64,000 nucleotides of DNA, taken from assembly GCF_900102265.1 (NCBI RefSeq), contig NZ_FNBH01000002.1, positions 1-64,000 of the forward strand. The letters are read 5' to 3'. Positions 1 to 9,400 of this stretch are shown piece after piece. Source of the stretch: Epilithonimonas hungarica (lineage in GTDB: Bacteria; Bacteroidota; Bacteroidia; Flavobacteriales; Weeksellaceae). Both the position numbers and the translations under genes were made by a program. Under the pieces are notes generated by a model. The model was not told where the DNA came from. It did not search any database and worked only from the letters and a program-made list of their open reading frames with translations. The first letter of the stretch is position 1. Each line of letters starts with the position of its first letter.

Positions 1-49
1 AAATGTATAACCAACAAAAATTAGTAAGTTTATAAACCGAAAATCCTCC

Positions 50-277
50 TTAAGGATTTAAACTAAAATGTCTAAGTTGGTTTGAAGACGTACATTCTTT
101 TATCAGTTGTTGAATATTATGATTAGTACTTTTCTGATATGCACAATAAGAATATTTCCCAATGAACTTCTTTTTGCATTTTTTGCACTGATAGCGCTGC
201 TTATTTTGTGATGTTATTCCTGCCTTGATACAGTAGCTGTAATTACAGTGAATACATCGATTTCGCCGTTTATTCAT
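50..277 (-). pseudogene. IS1-like InsA zinc-ribbon fragment
   Basis: The 75-codon product begins with a zinc ribbon (CIHC at residues 8-11 and CKKC near 31-34) followed by a KKKF / SYCAY segment. This order matches the InsA-type DNA-binding domain of IS1-family transposases. In that family the helix-turn-helix continues past the LIKE motif; here the protein ends abruptly in unrelated residues (RHFSLNP), and no InsB catalytic domain is visible in the available sequence. I read it as a truncated transposase remnant marking the far end of the toxin cassette array. It could be a short stand-alone zinc-ribbon protein, but that seems less likely. Confidence 0.6.
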
Positions 278-293
278 AATGATTTAAAGTAAA

Positions 294-317
294 TTAGTAA
301 CTCCACATCTGAACCAT
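294..317 (+). repeat. Short direct repeat, copy 1
   Basis: A 24-bp segment containing ACTCCACATCTGAACCAT recurs at 447-470 with 21 of 24 bases identical. It lies just upstream of the IS1-like fragment and may be an insertion-sequence end or a recombination scar. Confidence 0.6.
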
Positions 318-374
318 CAGCTTTTGGACTTATGCATTCCGGAGTCGCTATTTTGCTTTTTAGTCGGCAAAAAT

Positions 375-407
375 AAAAAACGATGAACTATAGTACATCG
401 TTTTTTT
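375..407. terminator. Rho-independent terminator
   Basis: Arms CGATG and CATCG are extended by A-run/T-run pairing (AAAAACGATG / CATCGTTTTT), leaving T-runs on both strands. The hairpin lies about 160 bp beyond the last gene of the minus-strand toxin/immunity array and probably ends that transcription unit. Confidence 0.7.
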
Positions 408-446
408 ATTATATCTTTATATGGTATTGATAATTAATGAAGTTAA

Positions 447-470
447 TTAAAAACTCCACATCTGTACCAT
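447..470 (+). repeat. Short direct repeat, copy 2
   Basis: Second copy of the 24-bp repeat at 294-317, with three mismatches. The two copies flank the terminator at 375-407. Confidence 0.6.
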
Positions 471-565
471 TACCATTGAATTTCAACATTGTTTATATTT
501 ACCAAATTGTTTGGAACACATATCTAATGTTTTGTCCAATTGTGTGCGATAAATTATCGTTAACA

Positions 566-1102
566 TTAAGGATAGAATGGTATGTCTGCTTCAATAATAT
601 CTTCAAACATCTTATAACCTTTTTTCTCTAATGTATTAATATAGTTTTCACAACCATATTGTATAACTGTATATCTATTTTCGAAAGATTGTAATTTAAG
701 ATAATATTTATCTCCATTATTAATATCATAATTTCCCCTAATAGTAAAAATACTTAATTTGGCTAATTTTTCTTCTTTTGGTTTCAAAATTATTAAATCC
801 TCTTCACATTGTTGATCGTCAAATCTTTCGTAGTATCCTTTTGTAAAATATTTTATAGGCAAAATAAAATTATTTTTGCTATCTACCACATTGTTGTCTT
901 CACGAAAACTATACGGATCGATTATATAAGTACAATTAGTATTGTTGATTATTTTAACCTCCAGATTTTCGCCTTTTAGCATCTTATTCAAATAAATTTT
1001 ATCTGATAAAAATAAAATTTCTACTTCACTTTTTTTGTTTAGTTTAATCTGCGAATCAACAAATATTATGTTGAATAACAGTAATATAAGAATTTGCTTC
1101 AT
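566..1102 (-). CDS. Putative periplasmic immunity protein (orphan cassette)
   Basis: The 178-aa product has an N-terminal signal peptide (about residues 1-17, ending DSQ), so it should leave the cytoplasm. It is a paralogue of the protein at 2927-3460: both carry an early IINxTN..YIID strand and end with a GC..YI....GYK..E..I.A.IP..P pattern. It starts 5 nt after the stop of the zincin-domain ORF at 1108-1551, the same toxin-then-immunity order seen after the RHS gene. Immunity to the neighbouring metallopeptidase is inferred from this repeated pairing, not from a recognised domain. Two Cys positions are shared by the paralogues and may form a disulfide. Confidence 0.6.
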   Translation of the reverse strand: MKQILILLLFNIIFVDSQIKLNKKSEVEILFLSDKIYLNKMLKGENLEVKIINNTNCTYIIDPYSFREDNNVVDSKNNFILPIKYFTKGYYERFDDQQCEEDLIILKPKEEKLAKLSIFTIRGNYDINNGDKYYLKLQSFENRYTVIQYGCENYINTLEKKGYKMFEDIIEADIPFYP

Positions 1103-1107
1103 AGTAC

Positions 1108-1551
1108 TTAAAATGAATAGTTTAATAAAAACTTTGGAACATATCCCATTTGAGTCTGAAAATTATTCTGATCTTCATGTAATTTTCCTGTTAGATCATA
1201 TACAAATTTGTAGGCTCTATATTCTAGCAGCGAATCAATATTAGGTAATTTCCAAAAGGCATGATAAAATCCTCCTAGATAATCAATTGAATGTACTAAT
1301 TCGTGCAAGAAAACATCCGCAAATGTCGATACAGATTTAGTATATAATGATGTAGCATACAGCATCTGGCCTTTACCATTAGTTATACCATAAGCAGGTT
1401 TCCCACTTCCAGCAATTAAGTTGTTAAATTTACTGAAAGTTATTTTCTGGCTATCATTACTTTCCCATTCGCTAATTGCGCCAGGCTCATCCGCAAATTT
1501 TGCCCAACCAGATCCTAAATTCCACATATTTTCAAAAACCTTTTTCAACAT
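1108..1551 (-). CDS. Orphan zincin toxin tip (metallopeptidase)
   Basis: This 147-aa protein is a second copy of the extreme C-terminal domain of the RHS protein at 3463-10392. Shared landmarks are W.KFA/W.EFA near the N terminus, a zinc-binding HExxH (HELVH here, HEQVH in the RHS protein) followed by S(I/M)D(Y/F)..G, and a downstream E.RAY that probably supplies the third zinc ligand. It has no signal peptide and no RHS repeats. In-frame codons just upstream (ALE before the ATG) continue the alignment, but a stop lies eight codons above the ATG. That is the form of an orphan CT module, usable after recombination into the RHS gene. Whether it is expressed alone is unclear. Confidence 0.7.
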   Translation of the reverse strand: MLKKVFENMWNLGSGWAKFADEPGAISEWESNDSQKITFSKFNNLIAGSGKPAYGITNGKGQMLYATSLYTKSVSTFADVFLHELVHSIDYLGGFYHAFWKLPNIDSLLEYRAYKFVYDLTGKLHEDQNNFQTQMGYVPKFLLNYSF

Positions 1552-1814
1552 TTCTAAAGCGTTATTATTATAATTTTATGACAGGATTTCAATTAAGAAA
1601 TGTAGAAATTAGATGTAAGGAAATTAAAACGAACAGTATAAAATTGAAAAAAGTTGCTATTTCAACCTTTCTCTAAATAAAATTTGTTATTATTCATATT
1701 GAAATATAGTGAGAAGCTGAAAAAGGTTAACAATTCTAATAGTTTCATTGAACTTTTGGTAACATTTCTTGAATCATGTTCTCCAAGTATGCAAGGTTGT
1801 ATTCTTTACAAAAC

Positions 1815-2483
1815 TTAATGACGCTTTTTAAAAATAATATTGCAATTTTCATCGGTGGATGCAGTAGAATTTAATAAAATAGAATCAATATTTACTTTGG
1901 AGTAAAAACTATTAATATCAATTTTTTTTAGTGGCAAATATATTTCATCAACTATTTGGTATTTTTTGCTTAATGAATCTACATACTGTTTAGGAAATTT
2001 AAAGGTTGAATTTTTAAATCTGAGTTTCGTCGAAAGAAAATATTCATCTGTTGGAAAATGGTTCTTTTCATATTCTAGGTAATTAAACATTTTAAAACCA
2101 ATAATTTTTTTTCTATTTTTTGGTATAACTACTATGGAGTTTATTTTAAATAAGAAGTTAATTGCGTCATTATAGCTCAAATTATATTTGTTCTGAACAT
2201 ATTTAATCTTGCTCTCTGGAATTTTCATACAGTCATTATAATTACTGGTTGTAATTTGAGAATAAGGAGAATAGAAATCATCCACAACTTGCAGCTTGCT
2301 AGAACTAATTTTGTATTCGGAACTTCTTAAATTCAAAAAAAAGATCAAGCTTTTATTTGTTTTGTTTTCAATTTCTACAAAACAAGAATCCCAAGAGTTT
2401 CTGATTTCAACATATCTGGCATTAATTTGAGAATTAACTGTTATGCTAATTAGCAAGATGGTAATAACTGTTATTTTTTTCAT
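1815..2483 (-). CDS. Putative exported immunity protein of a broken cassette
   Basis: The 222-aa product has a Sec signal peptide (about residues 1-19, MKKITVI...VNSQ). The mature region contains an IENKTN..LIF strand reminiscent of the IINxTN..YII strand of the two immunity paralogues, but overall similarity is weak. Its ATG overlaps the TGA of the remnant reading frame at 2480-2683 (ATGA), as in translationally coupled toxin/immunity pairs. I do not recognise a named family. Function as an immunity protein rests on position, export signal and the array context. A housekeeping role cannot be excluded. Confidence 0.5.
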   Translation of the reverse strand: MKKITVITILLISITVNSQINARYVEIRNSWDSCFVEIENKTNKSLIFFLNLRSSEYKISSSKLQVVDDFYSPYSQITTSNYNDCMKIPESKIKYVQNKYNLSYNDAINFLFKINSIVVIPKNRKKIIGFKMFNYLEYEKNHFPTDEYFLSTKLRFKNSTFKFPKQYVDSLSKKYQIVDEIYLPLKKIDINSFYSKVNIDSILLNSTASTDENCNIIFKKRH

Positions 2484-2683
2484 TTATTAAAGAATAGTTT
2501 GTAGTCTTTCAAAAAGTCATAATATCCGTCATATTTGATACAACCAGTTGCATCATTTGTTGAAGAGTGGGCAAGGTATTCTGATACATTTACAGCTTTT
2601 CTACTAGCCACAGCATCACTATAGCCTTGTTCAATAATTAGCATTAAAAAAGTGGTAGGCTTATTCCAATTATAGACTTGTAA
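2480..2683 (-). pseudogene. Remnant of a second toxin tip
   Basis: An open frame of 67 codons runs from just after a TGA at about 2684-2686 to a TGA that overlaps the ATG of the next gene. It encodes a mixed polar segment containing EQGYSDAV, NVSEYLAHSS and KYDGYYDFLKDY. No start codon lies near its beginning (the first ATG is 13 codons in), and upstream sequence is closed in this frame. Position between two immunity-like genes and the ATGA junction suggest the 3' end of a displaced RHS toxin module whose 5' part is lost. Its fold is not recognised, and it differs from the zincin tips on either side. Confidence 0.5.
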
Positions 2684-2926
2684 TCAATTTCCACTTATAA
2701 TTATACCAAAAAAACTGGGGTTGTCAGTATTTCAGATATCTATCGTGTATGTCTCTTCCTCTGCTTATCTGCAATACGATATCAAAATCAATTTCAAAAT
2801 TTTTGTTTTTTTTAATAGTATTAAAATTCAGCACTTATTTCTATTAACAATCTTTGGAATTCTACCAATTTCCAAATAATAGTTCCTAAAAATAAGTTAG
2901 GAGAGAAACCAATGGAGACTATAATA
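2684..2926. other. Intergenic, degenerate cassette junction
   Basis: No convincing reading frame, RNA or repeat is visible. It separates the first immunity gene from the broken second cassette and is probably recombination debris. Confidence 0.4.
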
Positions 2927-3460
2927 TTAAGGAATTAAAGGAATTTTAGCATTTATGTTTCCTTCTAATACCTTATAGCCTTGTGCTTCCATCTCTTTAA
3001 TATATTCTTTACATCCTGTATCTGAAGAAAATTTTTTGCCGAATTCTACACTATTTAATTTTATATAGTATTTTTGATTACTTTTTAAATCATGTTCTCC
3101 TATGTATCTAAAAAGATTTAATAATACCACACTAGTTGAGTTTTTAAGAACAACCTCATAATCTTTATAACATTCGTTATCTTTTCTTTCGGCTGTTTTA
3201 CCACCAGTAGGATAAGGCAAGTATGGTTCAACATAATTATTATTTTCATCATATACTCCTATGCTACTATAAAAGCCCTCTGTATCAATAATATAATTGT
3301 CATTTGTGTCATTTATTATTTTAAAAAGATAACGCGGTCCCATCGACCGTTTTACTTCAGAAAACGGAAGTAGAATCTTCACTTCTTTATTATCATTGAT
3401 TTGGATTTGAGAATAATAAAATATTGGCGTCAACAAAAAAATTAAAAACTTATTTTTCAT
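2927..3460 (-). CDS. Putative immunity protein paired with the RHS zincin toxin
   Basis: The 177-aa product starts 2 nt after the RHS stop codon, the usual place for the cognate immunity gene of a polymorphic toxin. It has a signal peptide (about residues 1-18, ending YYSQ), so the mature protein should be periplasmic or surface-exposed. It is paralogous to the protein at 566-1102: IINDTN..YIID strand, a conserved Cys near the C terminus (TGC) and the GYKVLEG.I.A.IP..P ending. Because both zincin tips are followed by members of this family and the unrelated tip is not, this family is the likely zincin-specific immunity protein. An exported immunity protein implies a toxin that acts outside the cytoplasm. 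No named domain is recognised. Confidence 0.65.
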   Translation of the reverse strand: MKNKFLIFLLTPIFYYSQIQINDNKEVKILLPFSEVKRSMGPRYLFKIINDTNDNYIIDTEGFYSSIGVYDENNNYVEPYLPYPTGGKTAERKDNECYKDYEVVLKNSTSVVLLNLFRYIGEHDLKSNQKYYIKLNSVEFGKKFSSDTGCKEYIKEMEAQGYKVLEGNINAKIPLIP

Positions 3461-3462
3461 AA

Positions 3463-6400
3463 TTAGTATAATCTAAACATAGACGAAAATACGGAAAGAA
3501 AACCTATAGAATTAGTAATATGATTTGTACCAATAGCATTGACAAATCCTCCATTCCATTTCGCAACTTCCATATATGCTCTTGCTTCAATAGCATCACT
3601 ACCAATCTCCCCAAAGCGGTTAAAAAAAGATGTAAGACCTGATACAAAATCCATAGAATGCACCTGCTCATGAACGAAAGTAAGAGCCAATTTCCAATTT
3701 GTATATCTTAACAAACCACAGCTTAATAATACCTTGCCCGATGTAGGACTTGTAATTCCATCAGCGTCATCTAGGAAAACACCATCTTTATTTATTGTTG
3801 ACAAATTACCTTTTTCATTATAACCCACTTTTAAATAATCACGAGACCATTCTGCCATAGTCTGATCATTTGCAAATTCTGTCCATTTTACGCTTTCATC
3901 CCAATATTGACTTTTAAAAATCTCTTTTAACTTTATCAAAGTTTCTTCAGTTGCTGGCGCATTTGGATCTATTCCATTCTTTTCTAAAAATTTCTGCATC
4001 TTATCTTTCTCTATTGCAGCAACCCCTAAATGTGCCACGTGATTCAATCCACTAGTTATTAGTCCTTGTTGAAATCCTTTCCAAAAACTACCGCCTGCAA
4101 TTGCAGAGCTAATACCACCACTAAAACCACCAACTGCAATCATCGTTGCTTTCATCATATCTTTACCAAAGCTATTATACACAACATTATTACGTGTACT
4201 TGCCCCAAAATTGATACCCAAACTTTGTACACTGCTTGCCATTGCGGAGGAAATAAGTCCACTCCAAAATCCGCTGCCGAACTTACCTCCGTCTGCTGCG
4301 CTCATCAGACCGCTGCTGATAGCATGCATCCCGGCTTCAAAAGCTGCCTTGCCAACGGTAAGCAGTTGGCCAAATGCTGATGTAGCAACACTACCTATTC
4401 CAAAACTAACAGCACCGGCAATAGCTCCCATTGTGGCGGCTTTCCCCATCCCGTACCAAAACGGGATGCCCTGTATCATATTAGCAATAGCTTTCCCAAA
4501 GATAGCAACTCCTACGGCAATAATTACCGCTACACCTAAGGATATTGCCTCGTTACCATCCAGATCTACATTTAGCAAAGGATTATTCAACACGTAGGAA
4601 TATCTGTCATATGCCTGTGTATTAAATGGATCTGAGACAAGTTTATCTGCGCTTAGGAACTTTCTTAATATAGGATCGTAAAGACGGGCATTCATATTGA
4701 TGAGCCCGGCTTTCCAAAGGTGTTCATGCCCTGTATACCCCCTATCTATGAAATAGTTATAAGTTGATAGTTGTTGGCTGTCGGTAATCAATGATCCTGA
4801 AGAGTTTAGCAAAGCTTTTATATTGCCCCATGCATCAAAATATCTTTGTTCGACCACAGCTCCGTCTGCAGCTTTGGTGATAGCCACAATGCTACCTATA
4901 TTATCACGGTGCAGGAAGTAACAGGCCGTCTCATTTGGAACAACAGAAGAACCATTCAATACTGTTTTTTTGATATAGTTGGCAGAGTAGGGATCTCCTG
5001 TAAGGTAATTTATAATTTCTGTCCTGTTACCATTTTTGATGATCTCTACTGCAAAATCTGAGGAATAAAACTTCTGAACTCCTGTAACCGTGGAAGCCAT
5101 AGAATAACGGCTTTTCAGAATATTGTATTCAAAATTCAGATTTTCCTTCCCTGCAAGTGTGATGTTCAAAGGGCTTTTGAAGGCATTGTATGTTGTGGAA
5201 GCAAATCCTCTCTGTGTATTTACGCTGTGACCATTCGTATTGAAGGCGATGTTTTGCAGTTTGTAATCACCTGTATTGTAGTTATATTTGCCAAGTTCTG
5301 AGTTGGAGGTCATTCTTCCTCGCGGGTCATATGTATACTCGTTGACCAACGTTCCATTTAAGGTTTCGGTCAGAAGTCGGTTGAGCTTATCATAATTATA
5401 TTCCTCACTTTTATTAAATGTTCGATTGTTTCGCGAATTAAGTATACCCTTATCCATATTATAGTCATAGCCTATGTCTACAACAGAAATTCCTGTGGTA
5501 TTATTGACATGACGTATGTCAGTAAGGGAGTTGTCACTACCTCTGTAGCTGTTGGTAATAGTGTGACCATTACCATACTCCATCTGTTTGATCTGGCCCC
5601 TGGCATTAATATCTGAGATATGCCAAACCATTTTAGCCGTTACCGGATCATTTTGCTGCACAAGAATGCCATTGGAATCGTAAATGTTTTTGATTAAAGT
5701 AATAGGTGTAGTATAATTTAGGCTATTTAGTTTTATAGTACTACTTATAATATCTGTCCTGCCAAACGCATCAATACTGCTACTGGTGGTATATGTGAAC
5801 TCCGGAGTCTGTTCCACTTTTCCCATTATCCGGAAGTACTGGTCATATACAGTAGTATAGGTAAATGTCTTGCCATTACTGGTTCCGGTAATCTTTTCTG
5901 GTAATTTTGTGTTTGCGTTATAGGTATATGTTTTCTCTATTGCCGTATTTTCGGCAGCAGTCTTTCCATAAGATTTTTCTGTTTCAGGTCTACCCAGGCT
6001 GTCATAAGTGTATAATGTGTAGCCCTTCGGGTTTTCTTCTCGTATTATTCTGCTGAGATTGTCATATCTATATTCGAAGATTCCTGCTGACGGATCTGTG
6101 ATCTTTGTTTTGTTTCCCCAGCCATCTATTTCAAAAGTTGTTTTGATGCCGTCGTAGTCCGTCTCCCTAAGAGCGCCATTAGGAAAGTAAGAGAACCCTA
6201 TTATACCACCATGATCTTGCTGACGGATGACATTTCCCATTGCATCCATTGTTTTGGATGTTTTTTTGTAGCCGTCATCTACGGTTACCATCATCCCTTC
6301 GTAGCAGGTTTTTATAACTTTTCCTGTGTAAAGCTTATTTTCTGTAGGTCTGTTGAGCTCGTCGTATTTAATTTCGTTCCATTGCTGAGTTTCTCCTTCA

Positions 6401-9400
6401 AAATAGGGTTCCGTAAATCGTATTTTCCTTCCAAAAAGGTCATACTCTGTCTTTGCGACGATCCATTTACCATTGGTAGATTGTGTCTTGGATTGGATTT
6501 CACGGTCAAACTTGTCAAATGTAATAATGCTTTCCGTACCTCCTTCGCGTTTTTTGGAAAGGTCATAGACACCACCAGCAATACCGGATCCGGTCTTGGA
6601 TATAGTGGTTTTTTTACCTAAGTAATCTGTGATCACGGCAACATTGCCCCAGCTATCGTGGGTGTAGTAGGTTTTCAGGCCTAAGGATGAAGTTTCTTCG
6701 GACATCCTCCCTAATGCATTTATAACAGCAACAGATGATAATCCGTCCGGAGTTGTTGTTTTATTTATGTAGCGCTGGGTATCATCATATTCATAAGACG
6801 TGGATTGTGATGAAAGACCGGAGACGGACAACGTTTCTTTTTTCAGATTGCCATTATTATAATATTCGTACGATGTTATTATTGGCGGCGCATTAGGATC
6901 ATTAGAATATTTGTAAACTTCAGAAATCAGTCCATTATTAAAATAGTTATTTGTCTCCCTGGTTGTAAAAGATAAGCCATCTCTGTAAGTTATATTTTCA
7001 GAAGTTTCTATTTTACCATAGAAATAGTGGTCTCCACTAGTAAACTCCGGTTTATAAGTATAGGATGCTTTTGTTGAACCTATGCTGTTGTAATCGGTAT
7101 AGGCAAATTTGAGTTTAAAATCATCATTTGGATCAAAGTCGTAGCGTTTATTGATAAATATCTTTTTAAGATTATCAACAGAAGATTCTTGTGTAGAAAG
7201 GATGATATATTGATTTCCTATTTTAAATTTCTGGTTAACACTATAATTTTCCGTAAAGAATTTTTTAATTCCTCCATAGGTGGATTTTATTACAGAATTG
7301 TCCATCAATGGATCTTTGGTCTGGATATTCCAGAAAATAGCTTTTACCGGATCTTTTACCCTATATTTTCCGTTGGAGAATGTAGACTCGTAAGGATCAC
7401 TGATATAGGTTTTCTGAAAACCTAGAAATCCTTTTCCCTCAAGATTTTGGATTCCGTTTTCAAACCTATATTCCTTAGTGAGTATTTTATTATCAAATAA
7501 AGTATGGACTTTATTGACCATATAATAACTGCCATTGGAGTTGTGTGTGTAATATGGATATTTTAGCTCCTGTTGTGGATTGAAGATATAAGTTAATTCC
7601 TCATAATAGTCTCTTTCTATTCCCCAGGAAAGTAGATCAGGATCAATCGCTTGAGCCATATTACGGTATTCTACCTTCTGAACGACAGAAGACGAATTGT
7701 CCACCTCTTGTATCTGTGTTTCAAGAAAACTTTCATTATTGACAGTAATGCGAGTATCAAACCTTGCTACCGGATCATGAATATAAAATCCTGATTTATA
7801 AACATTCAATCTATTAAAATCTGTATTTGATAATACTAGAGATAATGGGGAAATTACCAAATTGGTAACTGATTCTGATTTTTTCTTTGTAAATGTGCCA
7901 CCTTGTAAATTTTTATTAAGATATAAATTTACCTGATTACTGATGGAGGAACTGAAACCTTGTGTATTTGTTAGTATTTCGGTCACAGTTAAACCCATTG
8001 CTACTAATGGAGCGGCACATTGATTTGGTGCTAGCACATAATTAACCGTATTATATGGATAGTTGGGATTTACGCATTTAAAGTTGGGTCTGAAAAAAAA
8101 TGTATTTCCCAGATTCTCGACCTTAACTTCTGCGAGCCTACCATCTGCATCATATTTGGCTCTTCCAACTTTATTAAGTGTCATAATATCTGATCTTCCG
8201 TCACCATCAAAATCCGTTATTATGATGTTTTGGGTAGCGTATCGGGTATAAGCATATTCGTCCGGCTGCCCATCCCAGAATTTTTGCCAAAATGTAGATC
8301 TTTTGATAACATTATTTTGCGATGGCTTAAGATAGAAGATTTTCTGTTCGGTGTAGTTTTCCTCTGCTTTCAAAAATTGTTTCCCGTTACTCGTATATTT
8401 CCACCATAAAAGATTGTCATGTTCTATATTGTAGAAAACCGCACCTATTTTAGTTCCGCTGCTATCCTCATCCTTCGGAATCTCGTAAACCCTTTGAGGT
8501 GTAAGAAAATCGGTCAAACCGTCTCCATTAAAGTCTCCGAAATAGATAGGGGTATCATTTCCGAAATGACTTAGGGTTTGATCAGTCAATAGTGCTGTCA
8601 GTGTGTTCTGTTGAAAATCGATCTTATAAACATCATATTTCCAAGAATATTTCGATACCACCATTAATTCAGAAATCCCGTCACCATCCATTTCTATAGG
8701 ATAAACATCCTTATTTTCTATAGAAAGATTACCTAATGAGACCGGAATTTGATTAATATCAGCTACCGGGGTCTTTTTTCCTACTTCAAGAAAATATAAT
8801 TTGGCTGGACGATTAAAATTAGCAGTCTCGTAAACTAGAAAATCAATCAATCCATCATTATTAAAATCTCCTGAGACCAAGGTTCTCTCGCTTGTATCCC
8901 TTCTGTAAATGTACGATGGGTTATGTGGGGTTCCACCGTCAGGATCGGAATAGGGATCATCATTAGCATGAAAATTTTCTCTCGATATAAGACCTCCCTT
9001 TAAAATATATTTTACAGTGATCTGCTCGCCCGTTTTAAGGTCCTGCGTAATAAAATTGACCTCGTCCCGTAGATTATCGTTTACAGAATCATATTCATTG
9101 TCTGTATTAGCATTATCCAAGTAATTTACTTTAACTGTGATCAGCTGATCATTATCCTTAATTTGCCCAATTTTCCCCAGAGTTTTACCTGAATAAAAAG
9201 TTGAGCTTGAACTGGTAGAAAGATTAGGGAATCTTTGGGAACGGCTACTTTGTACACCATAGCTGCCATTACGTAATTTAACCTGATAGACCGCTTCCAA
9301 ATTTTTGCCTGTAAAATTACCGACAGTTGCGCTTCCTAAACCGACAACATCCTGTGGTCTTGGATTATTATAATACCCGATGCCAAGAGGAAAGCCGTTA

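Noticed and set aside
4066-4597. Plus-strand frames of 104 and 128 aa inside the RHS gene
   Set aside because: They lie antisense within the coding region for the Gly/Ala-rich segment of the RHS protein and have Cys/Thr- or Pro/Ala-rich composition typical of shadow frames.
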